From Bacillota bacterium (GTDB lineage Bacteria; Bacillota_I; Bacilli_A; RF39; UBA660), in contig SVAM01000003.1 of assembly GCA_015059425.1 (NCBI GenBank), positions 1-64,000 of the forward strand: 64,000 bases of DNA, in the 5' to 3' direction. The notes below the pieces were generated by a model that saw only the letters and a list, made by a program, of their open reading frames with translations, was not told the DNA's origin and made no database searches. Positions within the stretch are counted from its first letter, which is position 1; the number at the start of each line of letters is the position of its first letter. This document shows, one piece after another, positions 24,950 to 33,149 of the stretch. Made by a program: the position numbers and the translations under genes.

Positions 24950-25376
24950 ACATACTACCTCCTTTATTATCCCATGGCCATGGTGAATCTAACCAATCAT
25001 ACTTTGTACCCTTATCTCCAGTTATTTCTAGTGGCCCATAAATTCTTTCATATTCTTTACATAATACATCTTTTTCTTCAACATATTTTTTAAACAAATT
25101 AAACATTTCTTTATTTTCTGAATGTAAATCTAAATACAGATTTAAATCGTTTATTGCAAATGATAACGCCATAATTTTAAGTAACATTTTTTCCTTTTCA
25201 CTAGTAGTATTTAATTTAAAATATGTTAGATTTTTATAAGGTTTATATTCATCTTTAAACATATTACCTCTTAAAAAACCTTCCATAGGTTCTAAGACAT
25301 TATTATCTCTATTAAAATTTACATCAGGCATAAATAATGACATATTTACATCAAAATTATTGTCTTCAAATAACAC
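24942..25376 (-). CDS. CotJA-CotJB fusion-like protein
   Basis: The 144-residue protein starts at a GTG with AGGAGGT eight bases upstream. Its C-terminal part (about residues 60-140) reads like CotJB: LSFAINDLNLYLDLHSENKEMF, KEYERIYGPL and the signature SPWPWDNKGG. The N-terminal part (LEPMEGFLRGNMFKDEYKPYKNL) resembles the short CotJA family. In Bacillus these are separate genes, cotJA, cotJB and cotJC; here the first two appear to be one reading frame directly before cotJC. The CotJB match is firm, the CotJA part weaker. Confidence 0.72.
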   Translation of the reverse strand: MLFEDNNFDVNMSLFMPDVNFNRDNNVLEPMEGFLRGNMFKDEYKPYKNLTYFKLNTTSEKEKMLLKIMALSFAINDLNLYLDLHSENKEMFNLFKKYVEEKDVLCKEYERIYGPLEITGDKGTKYDWLDSPWPWDNKGGSMYV

Positions 25377-25395
25377 TTCTATTTACCTCCTAAAG

Positions 25396-25404
25396 TATAG
25401 TATG
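25396..25404 (-). promoter_or_regulatory. Possible mother-cell sigma -10 element before cotJ
   Basis: CATACTATA on the minus strand, 20 bases before the GTG start, fits the SigK -10 pattern CATAnnnTA and nearly fits SigE (CATACAnT). No good sigma-A -35 is visible at the right distance, and the -35 match for SigK/SigE is also weak. Confidence 0.3.
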
Positions 25405-25437
25405 TTCTAAATGTTTTTTTGATTAGGCAATAAACCA

Positions 25438-25468
25438 TAAAAAAACTATCAATTACTTTTTGATAGCT
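25438..25468 (-). terminator. Terminator of the Lys-rich protein gene
   Basis: CTATCA/TGATAG stem overlapping the stop codon at 25453, followed by T7 in the minus direction. Confidence 0.7.
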
Positions 25469-26016
25469 TTTTGTACTTTATTAGTTTTTTTATTGTCTTT
25501 TTTACCACTTTTTTGAGATGTTTTATTAACATTTTTATTTTTAGTATTATTAAGCACTTTTTTAGTTGGCTCTATATTTTTTAAATTATTTTTATTAATT
25601 GTTTCTTTTAAATCATTTTGTAGATTCTTTTTAGTTTTAACAGTTTTTCTATCATTTAAATTTATTTCTTCTTTTTTAATATTTTTTTGTGCTTTTATAA
25701 TATTTATTTTTTGATTCCCATTATTTTTAATAGAAACTTTTGTTGGTTTTAACACTTTTATTTTTGATATTTTTTTGCTTTTACTTTTCTTTTTCTTTAA
25801 TTTTTTAAACCACTTAAATAAAATTTTCTTACTCTTATGTTTTTTATTTTTTCTTTTTTTCTTCTTTGTTTTACTTTTATTAGTTTTATTTTTTAAATTA
25901 ACTTTTTTATTTTTAAAAACATTAAATACTATTAATAAACCAATACAAATTAAAACAATAAAATATCCGCTTATCAGTATTACAAAAAATATATCAATGT
26001 TGTCAAATTTTTCCAT
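25453..26016 (-). CDS. Membrane-anchored lysine-rich protein
   Basis: The 187-residue protein (ATG at 26016, AGGAG seven bases upstream) has one transmembrane helix at about residues 8-33. The tail is extremely basic and low in complexity, with Lys near one third of residues. The positive-inside rule places the tail in the cytoplasm, where it could bind nucleic acid or acidic partners. The family is not recognised. It follows the ltaS cluster on the same strand. Confidence 0.65.
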   Translation of the reverse strand: MEKFDNIDIFFVILISGYFIVLICIGLLIVFNVFKNKKVNLKNKTNKSKTKKKKRKNKKHKSKKILFKWFKKLKKKKSKSKKISKIKVLKPTKVSIKNNGNQKINIIKAQKNIKKEEINLNDRKTVKTKKNLQNDLKETINKNNLKNIEPTKKVLNNTKNKNVNKTSQKSGKKDNKKTNKVQKAIKK

Positions 26017-26032
26017 AAACAAACTCCTATTA

Positions 26033-26680
26033 TTAATTTATTTGTTCTTCAATATTATTTAAAGCTTCATATTTTGCTATTTCTAATTTATCTCCATTTT
26101 TTATTATATAAACGATTCCTTTGGAATCATACCCTAAATCTTTTTTATATTTATATTCTAAAGTTATTTCATAACAATCTTCTTGGGCATCATTAATATT
26201 TATTTTTGAAACATTAAAGTCAATTACTTTAACTTCAGTTATTTCTGGCAATTCTTGAATTCTATCTTTATAAGTGTTATCAATAATATCTTTATATATA
26301 GTATCCATAGCTTTATTTTTAAACATATCTACTTTATCAGTTAATATATACTCTAAGCCACCTATATCATATTTATTTATTTTATTATTTAATGTATAAA
26401 AATCAATTACAAATAATTTTGATAATACTTGAGCATAATCATTATAATTAATTTCTTCACTATTAAGTATATTTTCCAATTCTATAAAAGTATCTTTCAT
26501 ATACTTAGTATCTCTATCATCTAATGTATATTTATACTTTTCTATACTTGTAAGCACATTGGTAGAATTAACTTCTTGATTCTCTTTAGGTTTTAAAAAT
26601 AAACTAATAATTCCAATTATAATCACTAACACTAATAGTACTACTATTAAAATTAACCAAATTTTATACTTTTTTTTCAT
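26033..26680 (-). CDS. Exported membrane-anchored protein downstream of ltaS
   Basis: The 215-residue product has a single N-terminal transmembrane helix (residues about 7-29) after a Lys-rich start, so the remaining 185 residues are probably extracellular. The body is helical, then ends in beta strands (VKVIDFNVSKININDAQEDCYEITLEYKYKK). The family is not recognised. Its ATG overlaps the ltaS stop (ATGA), so it is translationally coupled and likely acts with LTA synthesis or the same membrane region. Confidence 0.7.
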   Translation of the reverse strand: MKKKYKIWLILIVVLLVLVIIIGIISLFLKPKENQEVNSTNVLTSIEKYKYTLDDRDTKYMKDTFIELENILNSEEINYNDYAQVLSKLFVIDFYTLNNKINKYDIGGLEYILTDKVDMFKNKAMDTIYKDIIDNTYKDRIQELPEITEVKVIDFNVSKININDAQEDCYEITLEYKYKKDLGYDSKGIVYIIKNGDKLEIAKYEALNNIEEQIN

Positions 26681-28728
26681 TTAATTATCCCTTTTTCTTT
26701 AATAGTTTTTAAGTTTTCACTTTCTAATTTTATTAAATCATGAACTACAATAGCATTTGATACTTCTAATATATTTTCAGTTTTTGCTATTAAACTACTT
26801 ATATAATCAGTATTTAATTCTGCATTATCTTTAATTATTTTAGATTGTCCTGTTGAGTTATTATAATATATTAAATCAGTCACAAAATTTCCATTTGGAA
26901 AAACTACTATATTATTATTTTTTATATTAAAAATATCATTACCAAAAGCATATTCGTTTTTTATACCCAGCATATTACCTATTGTTGGCATTACATCATA
27001 CATTCCCATTACATAATCAACTTTTCCGTTCAATTTACTTCTTAATTCTTTATTTTTTGTCCAAAGAATTAATGGAGTTTTTTTATTTAATTCATGGTCA
27101 TAATAATCATAATCAACATATGATGGATTTTCTTCTGTTTTTAATTCCCCAGTTTTATAATCATAATTGTAATAATAATTTTTTTCTGCTTTACTTAATT
27201 TAGCATCATGATCTCCATATAAAACAAATACTGTATTATTAAAATATTCTGAATTATTTATATATCCTATAAATTCTCCTAAAGCTTCATCTGCATAATG
27301 AGAACTCATAATATAATTACCAACAGATGTATTATATAAGTAATTAGTGGTAACTTCTTCACAATTATTTTCTACACACTCTTTATAAGTTGTAGACATA
27401 TCATATTCACCATATTTATTTAAATATTTAAACGGCGAATGATTTGATAACGTTATAATTGTTCCCATATATTTTTCGTTGTTTTCTTCTACATTTTCCA
27501 GTATAGGTATAGCTTGTTCAAAAAACATCTTATCATTTATTCCTAAATTTATTATATCATTTTTATCATATATAAATGATTCTTCAAAATACATTTTGTC
27601 ATATCCTAATTTTGGATGAACATTACTTCTATTCCACATAGATGCATAATTCCCATGCATGCTAAAAGTAAAATACCCTTTTTCTTTTAACAATTTAGGA
27701 ATTGTTACATATTCACGATTATAATATGTAGTAAATATTGCACCACTTGCTGCAGGCATTAAACTAGTTAATAAAGTAAATTCAGTATCACTAGATGTTC
27801 CAGTGCTAATTTGCGGATAAAAATTAGTAAAAAACATTCCTTCTCTTGCTAATTTATTTATATTTGGAGTTGCTTCTATTCCGTTAAATTTTAAATTCAT
27901 CAAAAAAGTTTCAATACCTTCCATATGTACAAATACTATATTATATCCATCAAGAATATTGGTATATTTATTATCCTTTTTATATTTTAAATTTTCTTCA
28001 TTCGTAAAATATTCTATAAATTTTTGAGAAGCTTCATCATAACCAAACAAACTATTTAATTTTGGTGTCAAAGTTTGAACTAAATCATTACATTGATAAA
28101 ATACTAAACCAAATCCTTCTACAATTGATAATCTGTTCCATCTGTGCCCTAAACGTCCAAATTCTTTTGTTGTTGTGTTCATAGCTGCATATACAAAAAA
28201 ACATAAAGCAACTATAACAGTTATTAAACACATTTTTTTCCCTTTTTCAACGACACTAATAAAATTATAATAAGTTGTTCTAATAAGTTTATTATGTATA
28301 AAATAAAATATAAAAGGAAAAATTACATATATTATATCAGATATTTTTAATTTTTCGTAAATTGAACCCATTACTGTTTCGGTTTGACCTACTGTTGCAA
28401 GTTCACCAAATGATGCAAAAGAATAATAGAAAGTATAATATATGGAATTTACTACTTCCATAATAGTAAAAATTAATATTAAAATAAAATAATATTTAAA
28501 TTGATTTTTTGGCTTAAATAAATAGCCAAAAGCTCCAAACAATAAAACCATAGAAATATCGATTGCAAACACTTTTAACTCATCTACATTTCCAATAGTA
28601 AAATTTCTTATTAATAAAAGCCCAATTGTAGCAATTATTACATAAGATAAGAATAATCTATTTGTAGCAACATATTCTATTACCAATTTTCTTATTTTTC
28701 TTAATATATATTTAAACTTATCTTTCAT
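26677..28728 (-). CDS. ltaS: Lipoteichoic acid synthase-family phosphoglycerol transferase
   Basis: The 683-residue protein has five N-terminal transmembrane helices (to about residue 195) and an extracellular sulfatase-fold domain. The metal and nucleophile regions are visible: VHMEGIETF, STGTSSDTEFTLL with the Thr nucleophile, FSMHGNYASMWNR and YGDHDAKLSK. LtaS transfers glycerol phosphate from phosphatidylglycerol to build lipoteichoic acid. It ends with TGA, showing the standard stop code. The gene overlaps a membrane-anchored partner and follows a glycosyltransferase operon. Confidence 0.9.
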   Translation of the reverse strand: MKDKFKYILRKIRKLVIEYVATNRLFLSYVIIATIGLLLIRNFTIGNVDELKVFAIDISMVLLFGAFGYLFKPKNQFKYYFILILIFTIMEVVNSIYYTFYYSFASFGELATVGQTETVMGSIYEKLKISDIIYVIFPFIFYFIHNKLIRTTYYNFISVVEKGKKMCLITVIVALCFFVYAAMNTTTKEFGRLGHRWNRLSIVEGFGLVFYQCNDLVQTLTPKLNSLFGYDEASQKFIEYFTNEENLKYKKDNKYTNILDGYNIVFVHMEGIETFLMNLKFNGIEATPNINKLAREGMFFTNFYPQISTGTSSDTEFTLLTSLMPAASGAIFTTYYNREYVTIPKLLKEKGYFTFSMHGNYASMWNRSNVHPKLGYDKMYFEESFIYDKNDIINLGINDKMFFEQAIPILENVEENNEKYMGTIITLSNHSPFKYLNKYGEYDMSTTYKECVENNCEEVTTNYLYNTSVGNYIMSSHYADEALGEFIGYINNSEYFNNTVFVLYGDHDAKLSKAEKNYYYNYDYKTGELKTEENPSYVDYDYYDHELNKKTPLILWTKNKELRSKLNGKVDYVMGMYDVMPTIGNMLGIKNEYAFGNDIFNIKNNNIVVFPNGNFVTDLIYYNNSTGQSKIIKDNAELNTDYISSLIAKTENILEVSNAIVVHDLIKLESENLKTIKEKGIIK

Positions 28729-28798
28729 TTACTTACCTTCTTCATAAATAATTATATAATATAAATATAAAATTTGCAATTTTTCCTATATATTTTAA

Positions 28799-28824
28799 CA
28801 AAAGAAAAAGCTTATATAGCTTTT
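28799..28824 (-). terminator. Terminator of the glycosyltransferase operon
   Basis: AAAAGCT/AGCTTTT stem with a short AT loop, followed by TTTC and Ts, overlapping the stop of the 61-aa gene. Confidence 0.65.
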
Positions 28825-29008
28825 ATAATTTATAAAAAAATAAACATATTGCAATAGTTAATGCTACTACAAAATAAATTATTTTTGTAAATATTATTAA
28901 TCTTTTTTTGAATAATGAATTATTTATTTTATTAATCAATTTTTCAATAGGCAAATATATAGTTTTTCCTAAACCTTCATAAAATATTTGATCTAAGTAC
29001 TTTTTCAT
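28823..29008 (-). CDS. Small single-pass membrane protein
   Basis: The 61-residue protein has a basic N-terminal part (LINKINNSLFKKR) and a C-terminal transmembrane helix (IIYFVVALTIAICLFFY). GGAGGTAATTA precedes the ATG, which overlaps the stop of the glycosyltransferase gene by one base (TAATG). It is therefore likely a small partner of that enzyme. Family not recognised. Confidence 0.65.
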   Translation of the reverse strand: MKKYLDQIFYEGLGKTIYLPIEKLINKINNSLFKKRLIIFTKIIYFVVALTIAICLFFYKL

Positions 29009-30492
29009 TAATTACCTCCACTAGTGTCAACTTCATCTATAGTTACTTTACTTGTATGAGGAATTGGTTTCCATGTAACATGTACAAATAATGCCAAATA
29101 AGTTGTATATCTACCTATAATATCAAATGTAGGCCATGTAAAAGTATATAATACTTTTTTCAAAAAACTTATTTTTTTAATTCTATGTTTTTCTACAACA
29201 AATAAATATATCGCCATCCACATGTTAGCAAAGTATGCTCCTAATCTATAAAGTAATCTTGCAAGTAATGCTAATAACATTGCAATAAAGAAAGCATTTA
29301 TTCCTGGTTCAATAGTTATAATTGGTTTTCCAAAAATATTAGCTATACCTTTTATAATGATACTACTTCCGCTTATTACATATTTGCTAATTATACCATT
29401 AGAATATGCAAAACATGCATATATAAATACACTAACTATTAACCATCGAGCTAAATTAATTACTACTATTGGAGTTAATTGCATTAATGTATCAAATGAA
29501 GCAAAACGATGTCTAATAGATTCAATTATTCTTAAATAAATTTTCTCTTCTTTGTCTGTTTTACCCCATTTATCTTTAATAAACAATTTACCAAAAAATA
29601 TATTCACGAATAATGATGGACCAGTTTCTAAAAAAGCTAATAAGTGGCCTTTACTCCATCTTAATCTTTGTCTTAATGCAACTTTTAATGATATAGGTTG
29701 CTCATCAAAAAACTCTGCTTCATCTTGATAAGTTATTTGATACCCTCTTGCTACTGCATCTGCTGTTAAAGCTCTATCTTCTGTTAAACCTGTATATTTC
29801 CAACCATTTCTTACTATTTCATTTGCAAACAAAAAACCAGTACCTTGTATATTAGTTGCCAATCTAAGTACACTTCTTGCCCTATGATTTGTCCTAATAG
29901 AACGTATCCAATGAAGTGCATACGTAGATGCGATCCAGTTTTCATCAAAATTTTTTGTATTTCTGTATGATGTTATTATTTTTTCTCCAGAATCAAAAGC
30001 ATCATTCATTTTTGTAATATAATTTTTATTTAATAAGTTGTCTGCATCAAATATAAAATATCCTTCAAAATTTTCTATTCCATAATCTTTTTTTATATTT
30101 TCAAATAAAAATTGTAAAGCAAAACCCTTTGTTTTATGTTCATTATCAAATCTTTCGTAACAAACAGCACCATGTTTTCTAGCAATTTTAGCAGTATTAT
30201 CAGTACAATTATCTGCAACAACAAATACTGTTAATAATTCACTTGGATAGTCCTGTTTTCTAATACTATCTAACAAATTACCAATAACATTTTCTTCATT
30301 TCTAGCTGCTATTAATATTCCATACTTATGATAATTTTTTGCAGCTTTAAATTTTCTTGTAAACAAAAAACCTATTGCGAAATAAACAGCTTTATAAGCA
30401 AGCAAAATTCCTAATACTGCCCCTATAAAATCATATAAATATCTACTAACTTCATAATATCCACCAATTGCGGTTATAACATTTGCTAACAT
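29008..30492 (-). CDS. Membrane glycosyltransferase, GT2 family
   Basis: The 494-residue protein (start at 30492, GAGGTAG upstream) has an N-terminal membrane helix and a GT-A domain with AARNEENVIGNLLDSI, VADNCTDNT, YFIFDADN and TEDRALTADAVARGY. The motif QRLRWSKGH is the QxxRW signature of processive synthases, and three or more C-terminal helices follow. It resembles BcsA/HAS-like or IcaA-like enzymes. With ltaS 280 bp downstream it may glycosylate lipids or build a surface polysaccharide. Product unknown. Confidence 0.85.
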   Translation of the reverse strand: MLANVITAIGGYYEVSRYLYDFIGAVLGILLAYKAVYFAIGFLFTRKFKAAKNYHKYGILIAARNEENVIGNLLDSIRKQDYPSELLTVFVVADNCTDNTAKIARKHGAVCYERFDNEHKTKGFALQFLFENIKKDYGIENFEGYFIFDADNLLNKNYITKMNDAFDSGEKIITSYRNTKNFDENWIASTYALHWIRSIRTNHRARSVLRLATNIQGTGFLFANEIVRNGWKYTGLTEDRALTADAVARGYQITYQDEAEFFDEQPISLKVALRQRLRWSKGHLLAFLETGPSLFVNIFFGKLFIKDKWGKTDKEEKIYLRIIESIRHRFASFDTLMQLTPIVVINLARWLIVSVFIYACFAYSNGIISKYVISGSSIIIKGIANIFGKPIITIEPGINAFFIAMLLALLARLLYRLGAYFANMWMAIYLFVVEKHRIKKISFLKKVLYTFTWPTFDIIGRYTTYLALFVHVTWKPIPHTSKVTIDEVDTSGGN

Positions 30493-30549
30493 AATACTAC
30501 CTCGTTTATCTAAATTATAATATTTCATAAAAAATATGTCAATAATGGC

Positions 30550-30578
30550 TTGCATTCTATAAAATAATTTGTTATATT
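30550..30578 (+). promoter_or_regulatory. Promoter of tRNA-Gly
   Basis: TTGCAT (30550-30555), 17 bp, TATATT (30573-30578), ten bases before the mature tRNA 5' end. Confidence 0.75.
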
Positions 30579-30588
30579 ATTTATGCAT

Positions 30589-30663
30589 GCAGGTATAGTA
30601 CAGTGGTTAGTATGCGGCCTTGCCAAGGCTGAGACGGCAGTTCGAATCTGCTTACTTGCTCCA
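30589..30663 (+). tRNA. tRNA-Gly (anticodon GCC)
   Basis: A 75-nt cloverleaf: acceptor GCAGGTA/TACTTGC with one G-U pair, D stem GTAC/GTAT, anticodon stem CGGCC/GGCTG with loop TTGCCAA (anticodon GCC), a 4-nt variable loop, and T arm GGCAG-TTCGAAT-CTGCT. The discriminator is T and CCA is encoded. It is a single tRNA with its own promoter and terminator. Confidence 0.95.
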
Positions 30664-30674
30664 TTTGATTTAAT

Positions 30675-30697
30675 AGAACTAGAAATAGTTCTTTTTT
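30675..30697 (+). terminator. Terminator of tRNA-Gly
   Basis: A perfect 7-bp stem AGAACTA/TAGTTCT closed by a GAAA tetraloop is followed by T5. It overlaps the last codon of the convergent gene at 30696. Confidence 0.9.
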
Positions 30698-31016
30698 ATT
30701 TTAATATTATAGACTTTAATTTAATCTGTATTTTTTTTAATTCTTTTAAATATAATTTATATTCTTTTTCGTTTTTATATTTTTTATTCTCAATCACATA
30801 TAATAAATATTTACTAGTAGCAACAATAATTAATATTTCTTCTACTTTATTAATTTTTTTAAAACCACATTTCCAATATTTATATGCTAAATAACAATTA
30901 ATATACCAACAATGCACATCTAATATTTCATCATAATAATCTTCTATCAATCTCATTTCTTCTTTTTTATAACATATAAAAAACATCTCAATATTTTCAA
31001 TTTTATCTTTATACAT
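30696..31016 (-). CDS. Uncharacterised 106-aa protein
   Basis: Family not recognised. The protein is Lys/Glu/Ile-rich with an aromatic, Cys-containing centre (HCWYINCYLAYKYWKCGF) and a charged helical C-terminus. AGAGG precedes the ATG and a near-perfect promoter (31042-31070) precedes that, so it is likely expressed. Upstream of the promoter lies the GCAGAT half-site cluster, which suggests regulated expression. Confidence 0.55.
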   Translation of the reverse strand: MYKDKIENIEMFFICYKKEEMRLIEDYYDEILDVHCWYINCYLAYKYWKCGFKKINKVEEILIIVATSKYLLYVIENKKYKNEKEYKLYLKELKKIQIKLKSIILK

Positions 31017-31041
31017 ACGTTCGCCTCTTTTCTATGATTTA

Positions 31042-31070
31042 ATATTATTACATAAACAAACATATGTCAA
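31042..31070 (-). promoter_or_regulatory. Strong promoter of the 106-aa gene
   Basis: TTGACA (31065-31070), 17 bp, TAATAT (31042-31047) on the minus strand. Confidence 0.75.
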
Positions 31071-31073
31071 ATT

Positions 31074-31167
31074 GCAGATATTCACAAATCTGTATTGAAA
31101 TAATACAGATTTATTAATATTACTTAGCAGATTTATACAAATTGGTTGCAGATTTATAAATATCTGC
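31074..31167. repeat. Cluster of GCAGAT half-sites with an 11-bp palindrome
   Basis: Four CAGAT direct copies (31074, 31106, 31127, 31148; three as GCAGAT) and two inverted copies (at 31088 and 31162) occupy 94 bp. They include a perfect 11-bp inverted repeat (31086-31096 with 31102-31112, loop GAAAT). The cluster sits immediately upstream of the 106-aa gene's promoter and just after the SipW gene. The terminal GCAGAT/ATCTGC hairpin is not a terminator because its T run is on the wrong side. It looks like a multi-site operator or a regulatory RNA region. Confidence 0.6.
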
Positions 31168-31189
31168 AAAAAACAAAAAAAGAAAGTAA

Positions 31190-32026
31190 TTAACTCTTTT
31201 TAGAATTTTTTCCTTTCTTTTTCTTTTTATTATTAATATTATTAATTTTTTTCATACCAGCTTCAGTATTAGGTTTTGTATCTATTTTTTTTCTCTTATC
31301 AATTTCTTTTACTACTGGTTCTACAAAATAATTTTTTTCTTTATTTAATTCTTCCTTTAATAAACGTTTCTTTAATTCTTCTTTTCTTTTTCTTTCTAAC
31401 TCTGCTTTTTTAGGATCTTTCTTTTTAGGCTCTGTTATTTTAGCAGTAGTTTCCTTCATATCAGAAAGTTTAAGTATTTTTAAAACATCTTTAACAATTA
31501 TATATAAGGCCGGGATTAATATACATAGTAACCAACCTGCTTTAGAAGCTAAGAAAAATTGTATTCTACCTAATTGAGGTATTTTAAATAACACTTTACC
31601 CAGTACATTTCGATGTTTAGCACACGCTTGATCTTCAACGTTATTAAAATCTCCTTTAGTACGATAACAAATTTCACCATTATCATCTGTAGTTATTCCA
31701 ACAACCCTGTGGGTAATTGTTATACCAGGAGTTAAAACACTTGTTGAAACAAACGTTATAACATCTCCTACTTCAATTTTATTAGGATCATCTACTTTTA
31801 TATTAACAATAGCATCATATACATTAATATTAGGAGTCATTGATGGACTTACAATTGTATAAATAGAAAATTTAGGTTCATAACCTGGACCCTTAGCAGC
31901 ATATATTTTAGTTGCAACAAAATAATATAATAAGAAAGCCGCAGCAATTAAAAGGATAACAAAAAATATCCAAGATACAAACTTACTTATTGCATGAAAA
32001 GCCTTTTTAATTGAAAAATCATTCAC
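31190..32026 (-). CDS. sipW: Signal peptidase I, SipW/ER type, with Lys-rich tail
   Basis: The 278-residue protein starts at a GTG with AGGAGGGG six bases upstream. It has an N-terminal transmembrane helix (about 18-43), the catalytic box SPSMTP, and THRVVG with His replacing the Lys of ordinary bacterial enzymes. This Ser-His type is that of SipW and eukaryotic or archaeal signal peptidases. A second helix near 155-180 leads to a cytoplasmic Lys/Glu-rich tail of about 85 residues, which is unusual. In Bacillus SipW processes TasA-type fibre proteins, and two such substrates lie just upstream. Confidence 0.88.
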   Translation of the reverse strand: MNDFSIKKAFHAISKFVSWIFFVILLIAAAFLLYYFVATKIYAAKGPGYEPKFSIYTIVSPSMTPNINVYDAIVNIKVDDPNKIEVGDVITFVSTSVLTPGITITHRVVGITTDDNGEICYRTKGDFNNVEDQACAKHRNVLGKVLFKIPQLGRIQFFLASKAGWLLCILIPALYIIVKDVLKILKLSDMKETTAKITEPKKKDPKKAELERKRKEELKKRLLKEELNKEKNYFVEPVVKEIDKRKKIDTKPNTEAGMKKINNINNKKKKKGKNSKKS

Positions 32027-32051
32027 TAGAGGCCCCTCCTATCATAATTTT

Positions 32052-32080
32052 ATTATAGCCCAATGCTATATAAATTACAA
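32052..32080 (-). promoter_or_regulatory. Promoter of the SipW gene
   Basis: TTGTAA (32075-32080), 17 bp, TATAAT (32052-32057) on the minus strand, so the peptidase is transcribed apart from its substrates. Confidence 0.75.
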
Positions 32081-32104
32081 GTTATTTATAAAAATATTTA
32101 CACA

Positions 32105-32126
32105 TAAAAAGCTACTAATGTAGCTA
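32105..32126 (-). terminator. Terminator of the 50-aa membrane protein gene
   Basis: AGCTAC/GTAGCT stem with TAAT loop, followed by T5 in the minus direction. Confidence 0.75.
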
Positions 32127-32276
32127 TCTTAAATTAAATGATGATAATATAATTGTAACTAATGAAATAACTGCTATTAAACTAAATATTCCACATAATA
32201 TAACAGTTCTACTCATATTAACTCTTTTTTCTTCTTGCAACAGAGCATATTGTTCTTGTAAATTATTATCTTCCAT
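32124..32276 (-). CDS. Small membrane protein between SipW and its substrate
   Basis: The 50-residue protein (ATG at 32276 with AGGAAGTG upstream) has a Glu/Gln-rich start (MEDNNLQEQYALLQEEKRVNM) and a C-terminal helix (TVILCGIFSLIAVISLVTIIL). The same frame extends upstream without a ribosome site. Its position in the SipW/TasA locus suggests an accessory role. Family not recognised. Confidence 0.6.
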   Translation of the reverse strand: MEDNNLQEQYALLQEEKRVNMSRTVILCGIFSLIAVISLVTIILSSFNLR

Positions 32277-32326
32277 ACTACACTTCCTACTATAAAAGTA
32301 TATCATACAAAAAAATAATAAACAAC

Positions 32327-32354
32327 AAAAAAAACTATCTTTCCGATAGTTTTT
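32327..32354 (-). terminator. Terminator of TasA-like copy 1
   Basis: ACTATC/GATAGT stem with a 5-nt loop, followed by T8 in the minus direction. The equivalent place after copy 2 keeps only one arm. Confidence 0.8.
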
Positions 32355-32376
32355 AGGTTTCAATAGTTTATAATTA

Positions 32377-33120
32377 CTAAGCAGCTTTTTGTACTGATGT
32401 AACATTTTCTACACCTGCAATTTCAGCAGTAATTTGTTTGCCTTGATCATCTTGGTTTTGCTCTTGATTTTCATAGTAAACTACTAAATAATAATAAGCT
32501 TTACCTTCATCAGTAGATAGGCTATCACTAATAGTAACAGTTTTTGCAGTTGTTCCAGCAGCAAGTGATACTAGATCAGTATCAGTAATATCCATAGCTA
32601 CTCCAAGAGCAGCAGCATTAGTTTCTGTAACCATTGCATTTCCGTAATTATTAGTATCTTCTCCATTACATGTATAGAAGAAATGTGTTTCTCCAGGTGT
32701 AGTAGTAGTATCTTGTGTTAATGTACATGTAGCATTATCTGTGAATGAATAACTTCCAGTACTATCAACAACTTTATATAAATTCCATTGTAAGTCAGTT
32801 GTAGTAGCATTGGCAAAATTAAGCTTAATATCATAAGATAATGTGTATTCGCCATTAGCATCACCAGTTTGACTTGCATCTACAGCTATACTAGTGTATC
32901 CAAATCCTCCTGGATAGTCAAGATATTTTACAGAACCAGCTTGAGAATTTAAATCTAATGTAACAGATGAAACTTTTGCAGTTTCAGTATTAACATTACC
33001 TGAACCTGTACCAGTTGTTGTTGATGTAGCAGTGAAATACGCAAATGTAGCACCTACTACAGCAACTAATAATGTTGCAACAGCAATAACTGTTAATAAG
33101 ATTGTGTTCTTTCTTTCCAT
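32377..33120 (-). CDS. TasA/camelysin-like SipW substrate, copy 1
   Basis: The 247-residue exported protein begins MERKNTILLTVIAVATLLVAVVGATFAYFTA, with a hydrophobic core and a FAYF motif at the cleavage region typical of SipW substrates. The mature part is a beta-rich, Thr/Ala/Asp-rich domain with two Cys (ATCTLTQ and YTCNGED) that may form a disulfide. TasA and camelysin relatives form extracellular fibres or surface proteases; the fibre role is more likely here. Its near-identical copy lies 383 bp upstream, with the same promoter. Confidence 0.8.
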   Translation of the reverse strand: MERKNTILLTVIAVATLLVAVVGATFAYFTATSTTTGTGSGNVNTETAKVSSVTLDLNSQAGSVKYLDYPGGFGYTSIAVDASQTGDANGEYTLSYDIKLNFANATTTDLQWNLYKVVDSTGSYSFTDNATCTLTQDTTTTPGETHFFYTCNGEDTNNYGNAMVTETNAAALGVAMDITDTDLVSLAAGTTAKTVTISDSLSTDEGKAYYYLVVYYENQEQNQDDQGKQITAEIAGVENVTSVQKAA

Positions 33121-33149
33121 AACTATTGTTTACCTCCTTTACTGTAAAA

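Noticed and set aside
31074-31167. The GCAGAT cluster as a CRISPR array
   Set aside because: Repeat units are only 5-6 bp, spacing is irregular and orientations are mixed, and no cas gene is in the window.
31148-31167. GCAGAT/ATCTGC hairpin as the SipW terminator
   Set aside because: The T run precedes the hairpin in the minus direction rather than following it, so it cannot work as an intrinsic terminator there.
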